A stretch of 6,234 bases of DNA from Luteococcus sp043424415. GTDB lineage: Bacteria; Actinomycetota; Actinomycetes; Propionibacteriales; Propionibacteriaceae. This document shows, piece after piece, positions 1 through 6,234 of the stretch. The DNA lies in assembly GCF_043424415.1 (NCBI RefSeq), contig NZ_JBHWOO010000010.1:1-6234 (forward strand), read 5' to 3'. How positions within the stretch are numbered: the stretch's first letter is position 1; every line of letters starts with the position of its first letter. The notes beneath the pieces are model-generated. The model was not told the origin of the DNA and did not search any database. It saw nothing but the letters and a program-made list of their open reading frames with translations. The position numbers and the translations under genes were made by a program.

Positions 1-296
1 GTTGTCATGCCGGCATTGGCGACGAAGACGTCGCACCCGCCCAGCTCGTCGATCAGCTCGGTGACGATGCCCCCGGTGCGGTCGAACTCACTGGTGTCGA
101 GCTGCCTGACCACGGCCCGGCGGCCCAGCGCCTCCACTTCACGCGCCACGTCCAGGGCTCCCTGCTCGTTGTCATGTCAGGTGATGGCGACGTCGAGCCC
201 CGCCCGGGCCAGGGCCAGCGCACTGGCCCGGCCGATGCCAGAGCTGGATCCGGTGACGATGGCGTGCCGGGGCTCGAAACTGGCTCGGTGGAACAC
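1..296 (-). pseudogene. Short-chain dehydrogenase/reductase, N-terminal part, interrupted by an in-frame TGA
   Basis: This is the start of an NAD(P)-dependent oxidoreductase of the SDR family; the 3' part lies beyond the left edge. Reading from a GTG at 296-294, the product begins VFHRASFEPRHAIVTGSS and contains the cofactor-binding TGSSSGIG (residues 15-22), then a Rossmann beta-alpha unit ending in DVAIT (35-39). Codon 40 is TGA (179-177). The same frame then continues as convincing SDR sequence: a helix ending in EVEALGRRA, LDTSEF, and the structural NAG motif in VFVANAG (residues 90-96). Relatives usually carry a residue such as Trp here (as I recall, the pattern ITWH...), and TGG to TGA is a single change. 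The other two genes in the window end in TGA and use TGG for Trp, so TGA is not recoded. AGGAGA (306-301 on the minus strand) sits 4 nt before the GTG and supports that start. The substrate cannot be told. I see a clean nonsense codon; calling it a pseudogene is inference, as a base-call error would look the same. Confidence 0.75.
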
Positions 297-394
297 GGGA
301 TCTCCTGTGGGGTTGGGGCGGACTCAGGCCATGGTCGCGCATGGGGTGCGGGAGGGCCACACGACAGGGGCGCGTCTCGCCGGTTCAAAAGGAC

Positions 395-408
395 GGCTGG
401 CACCAGCC
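395..408. promoter_or_regulatory. Inverted repeat in the divergent intergenic region (possible operator)
   Basis: GGCTGG and CCAGCC form a perfect 6-bp inverted repeat separated by CA. It lies between the divergent dehydrogenase start (296) and exonuclease start (473), where a regulator could act on both. A CGCCGG hexamer occurs on each side (378-383 and 409-414). No convincing -35/-10 pair was found for either gene. In a GC-rich genome such a short palindrome can occur by chance, so the regulatory role is only a suggestion. Confidence 0.2.
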
Positions 409-463
409 CGCCGGACAGCAAGATCGGCAATCAAGTATGTTGACTGGCGTATTCGAGGGATCA

Positions 464-468
464 GAGGT
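464..468 (+). promoter_or_regulatory. Ribosome binding site that sets the exonuclease start
   Basis: GAGGT lies 4 nt before the ATG at 473. The upstream in-frame ATG codons at 341 and 437 have no comparable purine-rich site. A start at 473 also puts the hydrophobic segment at the very N-terminus (MRVVWRLIAVLL), as expected for a membrane anchor. Confidence 0.6.
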
Positions 469-472
469 GCTT

Positions 473-2281
473 ATGCGTGTCGTGTGGCGACTGATCGCCG
501 TCCTGCTCTGGGCAGTCGCGGCCTTCTGCTTGTTGTTCATCATCGTTGGGCTATCCACGAAGGACTGGGGCATGGTCATCTTTGGAGCCGTCTTCACCCC
601 ACTCATGGCCCTCCCAGCTTGGCGCTGCTGGCAGACAGCTGGACGCGGAGTTCCCGAGAACCACGTCACGTCGCACACCGGGGCGACTACGATCCCCCCT
701 CAGCACGAACCTGGTGAACAAGCCCGAAGCTCGATGCTCCAAGCCGCGCCAACCATTCCCGGCCCAAGCGCATCAACCGAAGCGCTGCTAGCTCCCGCCA
801 GAACCCTGGCTGACAGCGAGGCGGACGAAATCGAAGTCTTCTGGAAGAACCCTCGAAGTGGGACTACTCGACGCCAGGAGCAGCCTCGACCAGATTCGGT
901 CTTGGAGCCAAGGCCACACTCTCTCGCGTCTCCCCACCGGGACGTCTCAGACCCCACGACCAAGGAACATGTGAGTGCGGAGCTGCCCATCGCTCGTCCT
1001 CCTGCACCGAAAGCCCCTGCTGAGGCCGTCACCAAGCTGCAGCCGACACCAAACCAGAAGTCAAAATCAGTCTCTGCGCGCGCCCAAGGGAACACGAAAT
1101 CGGTCACGTCGATCCAGCGCCCAATTCGACCAAAGGCGACATCCACAGAACCGGTCCGATCCAGGCGCTCCCATTCCCAGGAAGTGCAGGGACTCTTTGG
1201 ATACGCCACCAATAGGAGCGGCCTACACCTGAATGTTCCTTTCTCTGTGGTGGATGTTGAAACCACTGGATTCTCCCCAGCGAGAGGAGATCGAATCATC
1301 GAGATCGCCATCGCACGTGTACTTAGCGACGGAACGATCGAGGATGAGTTCTGCACATTGGTGAATCCCCAGGGCCGCGATGTCGGACCCACCTTTGTCC
1401 ACCACATCACGAATGAGCATGTCCGGAACGCCCCAACATTCTCGGAAATTGCCGATGAGGTGTTGCGGCGGCTTTCGGGGACCGTGGTCGTCGCTCACAA
1501 CGCCCAATTCGAAGAACGCTTCCTGGATTCGGAATTGGGGCTCACCGGGATCACTGGAGCTCAGTTCCCCGCCTTGTGCACGATGCAGCTTGCGCAGCAG
1601 GTCATGTCAGCACCCAACTACAAGCTCGGAACGATCGCACGGGAGTTCGGCATTGCCATCCCCGACGCACACGCGGCCCTTGGTGATGTCCGTGCCACCG
1701 CCAAGATCCTTCCCCAGCTGCTCACCGTCAACGGCTCACCGCTTGCCTACCCTTTGGAGCCCTACACACACGTAGGTTCTGGAAGCTCCTCGATGGTCTC
1801 TCTAGTCACCCGTGCAGCATCCCTCCGCAAGGGGACGGAGGGTTGGATGACCAACCTCGTCTCGCGTCTACCAATGAATGGAAATGCGATCAGCGACAAC
1901 GTGGGTTTCGTCTACTTTGAATCCCTCACCTCAGCCTTGGAGGATGGGCGAATCCTGGGGGACGAAGCCAAGGAGCTGGCCAGAATCGCCGGACAGGCAG
2001 GCCTGGGATCCTCACAGGTTCAAGATCTCAACAGTCAGTTCCTCGAGAGCCTGCGCGAAGCCGCCTTGGCCGATGACATTCTCACCGCTGGCGAGCTGGG
2101 GCACTTGGCACGAGCTTCGGCGGCGCTAGGCCTACCGAACTATTTCGATGACCTGAATCCTTCGGATGCGCCAGCACCCAGCGCAGATGAGAAAAACCCT
2201 GAACCCAAGAAACGGCGCCGGCGATGTGGCAACTGCGGCGAGATCGGACATTATCGTCCTACCTGCCCGAAGCTCTCCTGA
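473..2281 (+). CDS. Membrane-anchored DEDDh 3'-5' exonuclease with TerB-like repeats and a C-terminal zinc knuckle
   Basis: Predicted 602-residue nuclease of the DnaQ/RNase T family, which removes nucleotides from 3' ends using two metal ions. Residues 7-27 and 33-50 are two hydrophobic helices; flanking Arg residues suggest that the rest is cytoplasmic. Residues 55-255 are a Pro/Ser/Thr/Ala-rich, probably disordered linker with no recognisable fold. The exonuclease domain spans about 257-416: motif I VVDVETTG (D261, E263), motif II AHNAQFEERFL (E347 where the family usually has Asp), motif III HAALGD (H400, D405). Residues 479-553 contain two similar helical units resembling TerB-type modules. 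The tail has a basic run KKRRRR, then a CCHC zinc knuckle CX2CX4HX4C (C585, C588, H593, C598), four residues before the end. The substrate may be DNA or RNA. It is not a polymerase III epsilon subunit in the usual sense, being far longer and membrane-anchored. It is divergent from the dehydrogenase and convergent with the helicase, so it is probably transcribed alone. An alternative start at 437 would add 12 residues. Confidence 0.85.
   Translation: MRVVWRLIAVLLWAVAAFCLLFIIVGLSTKDWGMVIFGAVFTPLMALPAWRCWQTAGRGVPENHVTSHTGATTIPPQHEPGEQARSSMLQAAPTIPGPSASTEALLAPARTLADSEADEIEVFWKNPRSGTTRRQEQPRPDSVLEPRPHSLASPHRDVSDPTTKEHVSAELPIARPPAPKAPAEAVTKLQPTPNQKSKSVSARAQGNTKSVTSIQRPIRPKATSTEPVRSRRSHSQEVQGLFGYATNRSGLHLNVPFSVVDVETTGFSPARGDRIIEIAIARVLSDGTIEDEFCTLVNPQGRDVGPTFVHHITNEHVRNAPTFSEIADEVLRRLSGTVVVAHNAQFEERFLDSELGLTGITGAQFPALCTMQLAQQVMSAPNYKLGTIAREFGIAIPDAHAALGDVRATAKILPQLLTVNGSPLAYPLEPYTHVGSGSSSMVSLVTRAASLRKGTEGWMTNLVSRLPMNGNAISDNVGFVYFESLTSALEDGRILGDEAKELARIAGQAGLGSSQVQDLNSQFLESLREAALADDILTAGELGHLARASAALGLPNYFDDLNPSDAPAPSADEKNPEPKKRRRRCGNCGEIGHYRPTCPKLS
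1934..2134 (+). repeat. Two divergent repeats in the exonuclease (TerB-like helical units)
   Basis: Two 24-codon units, at 1934-2005 and 2063-2134, share one pattern. The first starts ALEDGRILGDE and ends AGL; the second starts ALADDILTAGE and ends LGL. Shared positions are AL at the start, the acidic D, a hydrophobic-small turn, E, then LAR and a closing GL. The spacing is 43 codons. This D-G/D-x-hydrophobic-x-x-x-E arrangement is typical of TerB-like domains, where acidic residues may bind a metal. The repeat is visible in the protein and not in the DNA, so it is an old duplication. Confidence 0.5.
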
Positions 2282-2284
2282 TCA

Positions 2285-2298
2285 CTGGCACGCGCCAG
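2285..2298 (+). terminator. Small hairpin just after the exonuclease stop
   Basis: CTGGC and GCCAG form a 5-bp stem around the tetraloop ACGC, beginning 4 nt after the TGA. No T-run follows, so it is not a classical intrinsic terminator. High-GC actinobacteria often use such hairpins without a U-tract, but the stem is short and could be chance. Confidence 0.2.
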
Positions 2299-2459
2299 CG
2301 ACCCACTGCGTTACGACGTGAAATCCCGAGTGAAGAATGACCCCGTCTCAAGTTCACCTGCCGCATGCGAGCAAGGGCTTGGGACAGCATTACGCACACC
2401 ATCTCCAACTCGCAGTTGCGGTTCCGCCAGCTTCCAACTCCCAACTTCGACCTTCGTGA

Positions 2460-2513
2460 TTCTGCGACGGGCCTATGGACTGGACGGTGCTTGGGAGGAC
2501 CTTCGTCGCAGAA
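2460..2513. repeat. 10-bp perfect inverted repeat with 34-nt spacer
   Basis: The arms TTCTGCGACG (2460-2469) and CGTCGCAGAA (2504-2513) are exact reverse complements. Beyond a single A/A mismatch, one more G/C pair extends the stem. A 9-bp direct repeat GACCTTCGT overlaps it (2449-2457 and 2498-2506). Located 65 nt past the helicase stop on its transcript, it could form a 3' stem-loop for that mRNA; it could also be an end remnant of a small mobile element. No target duplication or transposase was seen. Confidence 0.4.
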
Positions 2514-2577
2514 ACGTAAGGTCGTACACCTGGCCATCTGTATTCGTCTGTGCCTGCGGGACGCCATGCTCGAGAAC

Positions 2578-5500
2578 TCACATGGACAGCAACGACGGCA
2601 AGACCAAGTCCGGCCGAGTCATCATCTCGCGCACATCGCTCATCACCACCTTGGCCACAGCGGACGCTTCATCCCAGGCAGTCTGCTGCTGAGGAGTGCG
2701 ATCATCGGATCGCAGCCACAGTGGATGGCCAATCAGCACGACCGCCGTGGAGCTGACCAAAGCCTGCAGACCCCCAAATTCGGCGAGGCGAAGGCTACCG
2801 GGGACCAAGCCACGGTGGACCTGCACAAAGCGCTGTGCAGCGAATCGCGAAAGCTGTTCCCACCGCTGCAAATTGAGCGAGTGGCCCAGCGCCAGATCTG
2901 CCACGTCCAACGCGAGACGCCAGCTCAGGAGCCCGTGCATCCAGCGATTGCCATAAGAGCGGAGACAGTCGGGGCAGGAACTCTGGCAAGCCAGCCCGTG
3001 CTCCCCTTGCGACCAGACATCATCAAGGTCGACGGCGATGGAGCGCAAGACCCGCTCGAGGCGATCTTGACGGCCCAGCTCGACGGCATAGCCGGCCCCA
3101 TTTTCCAGCTCATCCGCGATGAAGACTGCGTGGGTAGGCCGGTCTCGGACGCGCCAGGGTTGCAGGCCCACCTGGAGCTCCCCCGGATCGATGTCGAGCT
3201 CGCGCTGACAGCCGCGCCGGATGGCCTCGGCAAAGGAGAGCAGCGCAGCACGACCACTGGGACATTCCTCGTCGGATGTCGTTACCACACCGCCTGTCAA
3301 CTGGACATCGGAGGGCAACATGATGACGGCGTCGGTGGTACGCAGTTCACCGAGGGCCACGTCTTGGAAAGTGGCCGCCGCGAACCCGTTCTGATCACTC
3401 TTGGGCACCACCACCTCAACGGCCTTGTCCGACCGTCGATTCAGCTGGAATCCCTTGCCTCCGTTGTCATTGACCGTCAACAATCGTGATTGATCGCGCA
3501 CCCACACATCGAGACACCCCACGCGTGCACTTGCCTCGTCGAGATCCAGCCAGGTGAGTGCGGGCTCGGCCGCCCGCGAACTGGGGGCTTGTGCTGACAT
3601 CTTGTCGTCACGCTCTGCCCTGGCCAAGAAGCCCTTTGGCTGGAAGACCCGGCGCACCTCGGCAGTCGCCCCACAGACGCGACACTGTTCGGCTACAACA
3701 GAGCTCCCGATCCAGACCGATGAGCAGTCGGGACACGTGTCCACGAACAGCGGATCCCCCATCGGATCCACAGGCACTTCCTTGCCATAGCGACGCTGGA
3801 AGTAAGCCAGACCAGAACAGGTGTAGACCCAGCCGTCCTTCACCACCTGCGATCCGGGGCTGAACATGGACACCGCCAAGCCCAGTGGACGGTCCGAGAC
3901 AGTCTCAGCCCGGCCGCCCGGCCCAGACTTCCAGTAGAGGTGCCGCACAGCCGTCGGAAAGCCGAACATGGGTCCGATCCCTGCATTGGCCAGGCGCTCA
4001 CTGAGGTCTGGATGGGCGAAGGCCTTGTTATGCAGCACCTTGTCGATCTCGGGCACCAACTTGGTGCGGCACCACCGGGCAATCTGCTGCACCGAAGTGA
4101 CGCCGCTGTGGGCAGCGAAGAACCCACAAACCTCATCCACGTCCGAAGCCAACGAAAGCCACTGGGCCACTGGCCCGCGGATGGTCTGCCAATCCTCGGC
4201 CCTTCCAAACTGTCCATGGATTCCCCCGCTGCCTCCTGCCTGCGGCGCGACTGCAAGAATGGCGCGACGCAGCAGCTCCATGGAGGCCACACGACGCACG
4301 ATCAGGTCACGCCCTGTGTCGATGAACGGCTGCGGCGGGGCATCGCCGGTGATGCGCTCAACCTCTCGGAAGTAGTAGTTGTCGTGACTGCGGTCCTGAC
4401 AAAGCGTCACCGCAAAGGAGAAGGGCTGCCCGCTTCGACCGGCACGACCAACGCGCTGCTGGTAGTTGAAACGCTGTGGTGGCATGTTGCCCATCGCCAC
4501 CATGGTCAGGTCACCGATGTCGATACCCACCTCCATCGTCGTGGTGACCGACAGCACGTCCAGCGGGGATGCCAGCTCGTTCTCCTCCGGCTCCGGCAAC
4601 AACGCACGACGGAACCGACGCTGCCGCTGCCGCTGCTCCGCCCGATCCGTCTGACCAGTCAGCTCGGCCGATGCCAAGCGTCGTGGTTCGAGCCTCGACA
4701 GGTGTCGGTAGTAGTCGTCCTGGCCGAGCTCGGCGTCCATCTCCACCAGCTCGCCCGTGCACTTCTCGCGGACGCACACGCCGGCCGACGGGTGCGCGTG
4801 GCGCGTACTGCACACCGAGCAAACCCAGGATGTGGCTCCGCATGGCAGGAGTTCCAGAGGTGAGGCCTCGGCCACCAGGTCCACAAGCCCGTTCACCAGG
4901 ACGCTTTCCATCGCCTGCATGACCTGCTGCGACACATCATTCGCGCTCCGCGACTGCCGCAGGGCCACTCTGCCCAAGTAGTCCTTCACCACCTCCGGCA
5001 TGTTCGCGCGCTGGGTTGCGAGCGGCGCAAACGCATCAGCACGAAGATAGAGCCGAAGCACGCTCCTGACCGTCTCGTCGAGCCACCCCTCCCAGACCTG
5101 ACTCCCCCGGATGGACAAATGTGCCACCCCCGTCTGTTCCGCGTCACGATCGTCGCGATTGAACAGGGCCGCCGCCACGCCACCGATCAACTCGCGTCGG
5201 TAGTGCGTGTAGTACTGGCTGCGCGTCGCACCCGACGGCAGCTCCTCCCACATGCCCACCCTCGGTGGGGAAAAGGCCATGAACCACGGCTTTCCATCAT
5301 CCAAGGTGAGCAGCTGCGCACGAGGCCCGCCCGGGGGCACTCCCAGAGCGACATGGTCGGCGATCAGCTTGGTCACCAAGTCATTCCACGGATGCGACTG
5401 GTTCGCACTCTGCTCCGCTTCGAACTCCTCCAAGTAGCGTGCATCCTCGGCTGTCAGCTGCCCAGACATCCGGTCCTCATAGGCGCGCGCCGCTCGTTTG

Positions 5501-6234
5501 TGCAACGCACGCAACCGTAGATATCTGGCTGCCTCTGCGTCGGAGACCCTGTCCGCCTCGGAGAGCAGTCGGATCACGTCGCTCTGGGTCTGTGACAACT
5601 GCCGCCCCACAAGCTGTCGGACCAAGTCGCGATAATGGTCGGCCTGCAGTTGGAGGCCATTGACCGCAGCGTCATCACGGCTGTCGGTGAACAGGATGGT
5701 GCCGGGCGCCTGAGGCCCCTCCTGGATGGAGCGGAGCATTGCCGTGACCACGAGCTGGGCAGCACGCCGTCGTCCGATCACCTGCTCCACGAGCGGGGAG
5801 CGGACTCCTGCACTTCCCATGTTGTTCTGACGCGGCGAGTGGCTGCAGGCTGGACAGCGACTCGGAATGGCCGGCACGGACCGGGTGTTGGATCGAAGCG
5901 TTGTCCCTGTCGAGCCCCCGTCACACAAGTAGCCAATTGAGGGCATGTAGTCGACCGCGGCGAAGGAAAAGATTGCCTTGCTCTTGTCGCCGAGAGAATT
6001 TTCCCACTGGTCGTTGACCACTCGCCCGGGCCTGTACCAGGCAAATTCATCCAAGGTGCGCCTTGACAAGGATTCAGGCTCATCGTCGCCTTGCACTGAG
6101 GTTTTCTCATCAGGGCTGCCTGTAGAACATCGGCAGTGATGCTCTGGCAAGGGGTGATGGTCGACTCGGGTGGGTGCATGCGGGTCGGGTGGTGCAGGAT
6201 CGGTTTCTGCCAAGACACCCATCGTCCACCAGAA
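2578..6234 (-). CDS. Large superfamily 2 helicase with C-terminal DUF1998 (COG1205 type), 5' end outside the window
   Basis: The frame is open through the right edge; the ATG at 6222 lacks support as the true start because four more sense codons precede it. Residues below are counted from that ATG (1214 to the TGA). Helicase core half 2: motif IV-like TILFTDSRDD (F178), motif V TTTMEVGIDIGDL (M563), motif VI QRVGRAGRSGQ (589-599). Between IV and V lies an insert of about 380 residues with a Cys cluster (C461, C468, C471, C483, C488), followed by ELTGQTDRAEQRQRQRRF, a segment typical of the family. A zinc ribbon CX2C-X13-CX2C is at 830-850. The DUF1998 part includes DELENGAGYAVELG (about 1033-1046) and a metal-binding CX3CX2C (C1079, C1083, C1086), then a tail with LIGHPLW. 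Walker A and DEAD/DEAH motifs are absent, so the full protein should be several hundred residues longer. Such proteins are ATP-driven nucleic-acid translocases. Architecture resembles DruE of Druantia anti-phage systems, but unrelated DUF1998 helicases such as the MrfA repair family share the C-terminal module, so no symbol is given. Confidence 0.88.
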   Translation of the reverse strand, partial: FWWTMGVLAETDPAPPDPHAPTRVDHHPLPEHHCRCSTGSPDEKTSVQGDDEPESLSRRTLDEFAWYRPGRVVNDQWENSLGDKSKAIFSFAAVDYMPSIGYLCDGGSTGTTLRSNTRSVPAIPSRCPACSHSPRQNNMGSAGVRSPLVEQVIGRRRAAQLVVTAMLRSIQEGPQAPGTILFTDSRDDAAVNGLQLQADHYRDLVRQLVGRQLSQTQSDVIRLLSEADRVSDAEAARYLRLRALHKRAARAYEDRMSGQLTAEDARYLEEFEAEQSANQSHPWNDLVTKLIADHVALGVPPGGPRAQLLTLDDGKPWFMAFSPPRVGMWEELPSGATRSQYYTHYRRELIGGVAAALFNRDDRDAEQTGVAHLSIRGSQVWEGWLDETVRSVLRLYLRADAFAPLATQRANMPEVVKDYLGRVALRQSRSANDVSQQVMQAMESVLVNGLVDLVAEASPLELLPCGATSWVCSVCSTRHAHPSAGVCVREKCTGELVEMDAELGQDDYYRHLSRLEPRRLASAELTGQTDRAEQRQRQRRFRRALLPEPEENELASPLDVLSVTTTMEVGIDIGDLTMVAMGNMPPQRFNYQQRVGRAGRSGQPFSFAVTLCQDRSHDNYYFREVERITGDAPPQPFIDTGRDLIVRRVASMELLRRAILAVAPQAGGSGGIHGQFGRAEDWQTIRGPVAQWLSLASDVDEVCGFFAAHSGVTSVQQIARWCRTKLVPEIDKVLHNKAFAHPDLSERLANAGIGPMFGFPTAVRHLYWKSGPGGRAETVSDRPLGLAVSMFSPGSQVVKDGWVYTCSGLAYFQRRYGKEVPVDPMGDPLFVDTCPDCSSVWIGSSVVAEQCRVCGATAEVRRVFQPKGFLARAERDDKMSAQAPSSRAAEPALTWLDLDEASARVGCLDVWVRDQSRLLTVNDNGGKGFQLNRRSDKAVEVVVPKSDQNGFAAATFQDVALGELRTTDAVIMLPSDVQLTGGVVTTSDEECPSGRAALLSFAEAIRRGCQRELDIDPGELQVGLQPWRVRDRPTHAVFIADELENGAGYAVELGRQDRLERVLRSIAVDLDDVWSQGEHGLACQSSCPDCLRSYGNRWMHGLLSWRLALDVADLALGHSLNLQRWEQLSRFAAQRFVQVHRGLVPGSLRLAEFGGLQALVSSTAVVLIGHPLWLRSDDRTPQQQTAWDEASAVAKVVMSDVREMMTRPDLVLPSLLSM

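Larger units (their letters stand above)
2282..2577. other. Non-coding region between convergent genes
   Basis: I see no supported gene here. The frames that stay open encode Arg/Ser/Pro-rich peptides without domain patterns, and none has a good ribosome site. The stretch is rich in short inverted repeats: CAACT/AGTTG at 2406-2418, GCGG/CCGC at 2418-2427, and the longer arms at 2460-2513. Heptad-like GTTGGGA/GTTGGAA copies occur on the minus strand near 2429-2447. These could be transcription-ending or RNA structures serving both converging genes, or decayed sequence. Confidence 0.5.

Noticed and set aside
1..176. Direct repeat GTTGTCATG at 1-9 and 168-176
   Set aside because: Nine bases only, in different codon phases of one gene, and one copy is at the window edge; most likely coincidence.
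153..179. Possible selenocysteine TGA: a small CAGG-GAGC-CCTG stem-loop follows the TGA at 177-179 on the minus strand
   Set aside because: The stem is only 4-5 bp with mismatches outside, lacks the loop features of bacterial SECIS elements, and SDR enzymes are not known as selenoproteins at this position.
700..1410. 236-codon minus-strand frame opposite the exonuclease linker
   Set aside because: It overlaps the linker and the start of the catalytic domain on the other strand; Ser/Gly/Arg-rich shadow with no motif.
2259..2567. 102-codon minus-strand frame between the two convergent genes
   Set aside because: Very Arg-rich, overlaps the end of the exonuclease gene on the opposite strand, has no ribosome site and no domain resemblance.
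2390..2581. 63-codon minus-strand frame starting at a GTG that overlaps the helicase stop (GTGA arrangement)
   Set aside because: The overlap would allow translational coupling, but there is no ribosome site, the composition is not protein-like in any recognisable way, and the frame runs across the inverted-repeat region.
2365..3489. Long open frame (374 codons) on the plus strand opposite the helicase C-terminus
   Set aside because: It lies antisense to clear DUF1998 helicase sequence, shows no domain pattern, and is the kind of shadow frame GC-rich genes produce.
3940..4863. Plus-strand open frame of 307 codons opposite helicase motifs V and VI
   Set aside because: The minus strand carries unmistakable helicase motifs here; the plus-strand product is His/Arg/Leu-rich with no family features.
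1..6234. tRNA, rRNA, CRISPR array, transposase or integrase genes
   Set aside because: Looked for on both strands; no cloverleaf-like sequence, regularly spaced repeats or recombinase motifs were seen.

Overview
The window looks like a piece of a high-GC Gram-positive (actinobacterial) chromosome. The evidence is the overall GC richness, codons ending in G/C, GTG/ATG starts with AGGAG-type ribosome sites, and the style of the short-chain dehydrogenase and of the exonuclease with TerB-like repeats. The genus cannot be fixed by eye. A hand count gives 47 G+C of 60 at 181-240 (dehydrogenase) but 36 of 60 at 1081-1140 (exonuclease linker). This fits ordinary chromosome on the left meeting a compositionally different, perhaps accessory, stretch on the right.

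Layout from left to right. (1) 1-296, minus strand: the N-terminal part of a short-chain dehydrogenase/reductase (SDR) gene that runs off the left edge. It has an in-frame TGA at codon 40, just after the cofactor-binding glycine motif, so it is probably a pseudogene unless this is a sequencing error. (2) 297-472: a short divergent intergenic region with a small perfect inverted repeat. (3) 473-2281, plus strand: a predicted membrane-anchored DEDDh 3'-5' exonuclease of 602 residues. It has two N-terminal transmembrane helices, a long disordered linker, the exonuclease domain, a duplicated TerB-like helical module, and a basic tail ending in a CCHC zinc knuckle. (4) 2282-2577: non-coding sequence between convergent genes, with a 10-bp inverted repeat and a 9-bp direct repeat. 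(5) 2578-6234, minus strand: the C-terminal two thirds or so of a very large superfamily 2 helicase of the COG1205/DUF1998 type. It is cut by the right edge, so its Walker A and DEAD/DEAH motifs must lie outside the window.

Working together: the exonuclease and helicase converge and are not an operon. Very large DUF1998 helicases are the signature proteins of several anti-phage systems (DruE of Druantia is the closest in architecture; DISARM splits helicase and DUF1998 between DrmA and DrmB). The helicase is therefore a reasonable defence candidate, but the decisive neighbours lie beyond position 6234. A nuclease tethered to the membrane and carrying a nucleic-acid-binding zinc knuckle is the most unusual object seen in full. 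Whether it acts on incoming DNA or RNA, and whether it has anything to do with the helicase, is inference only.
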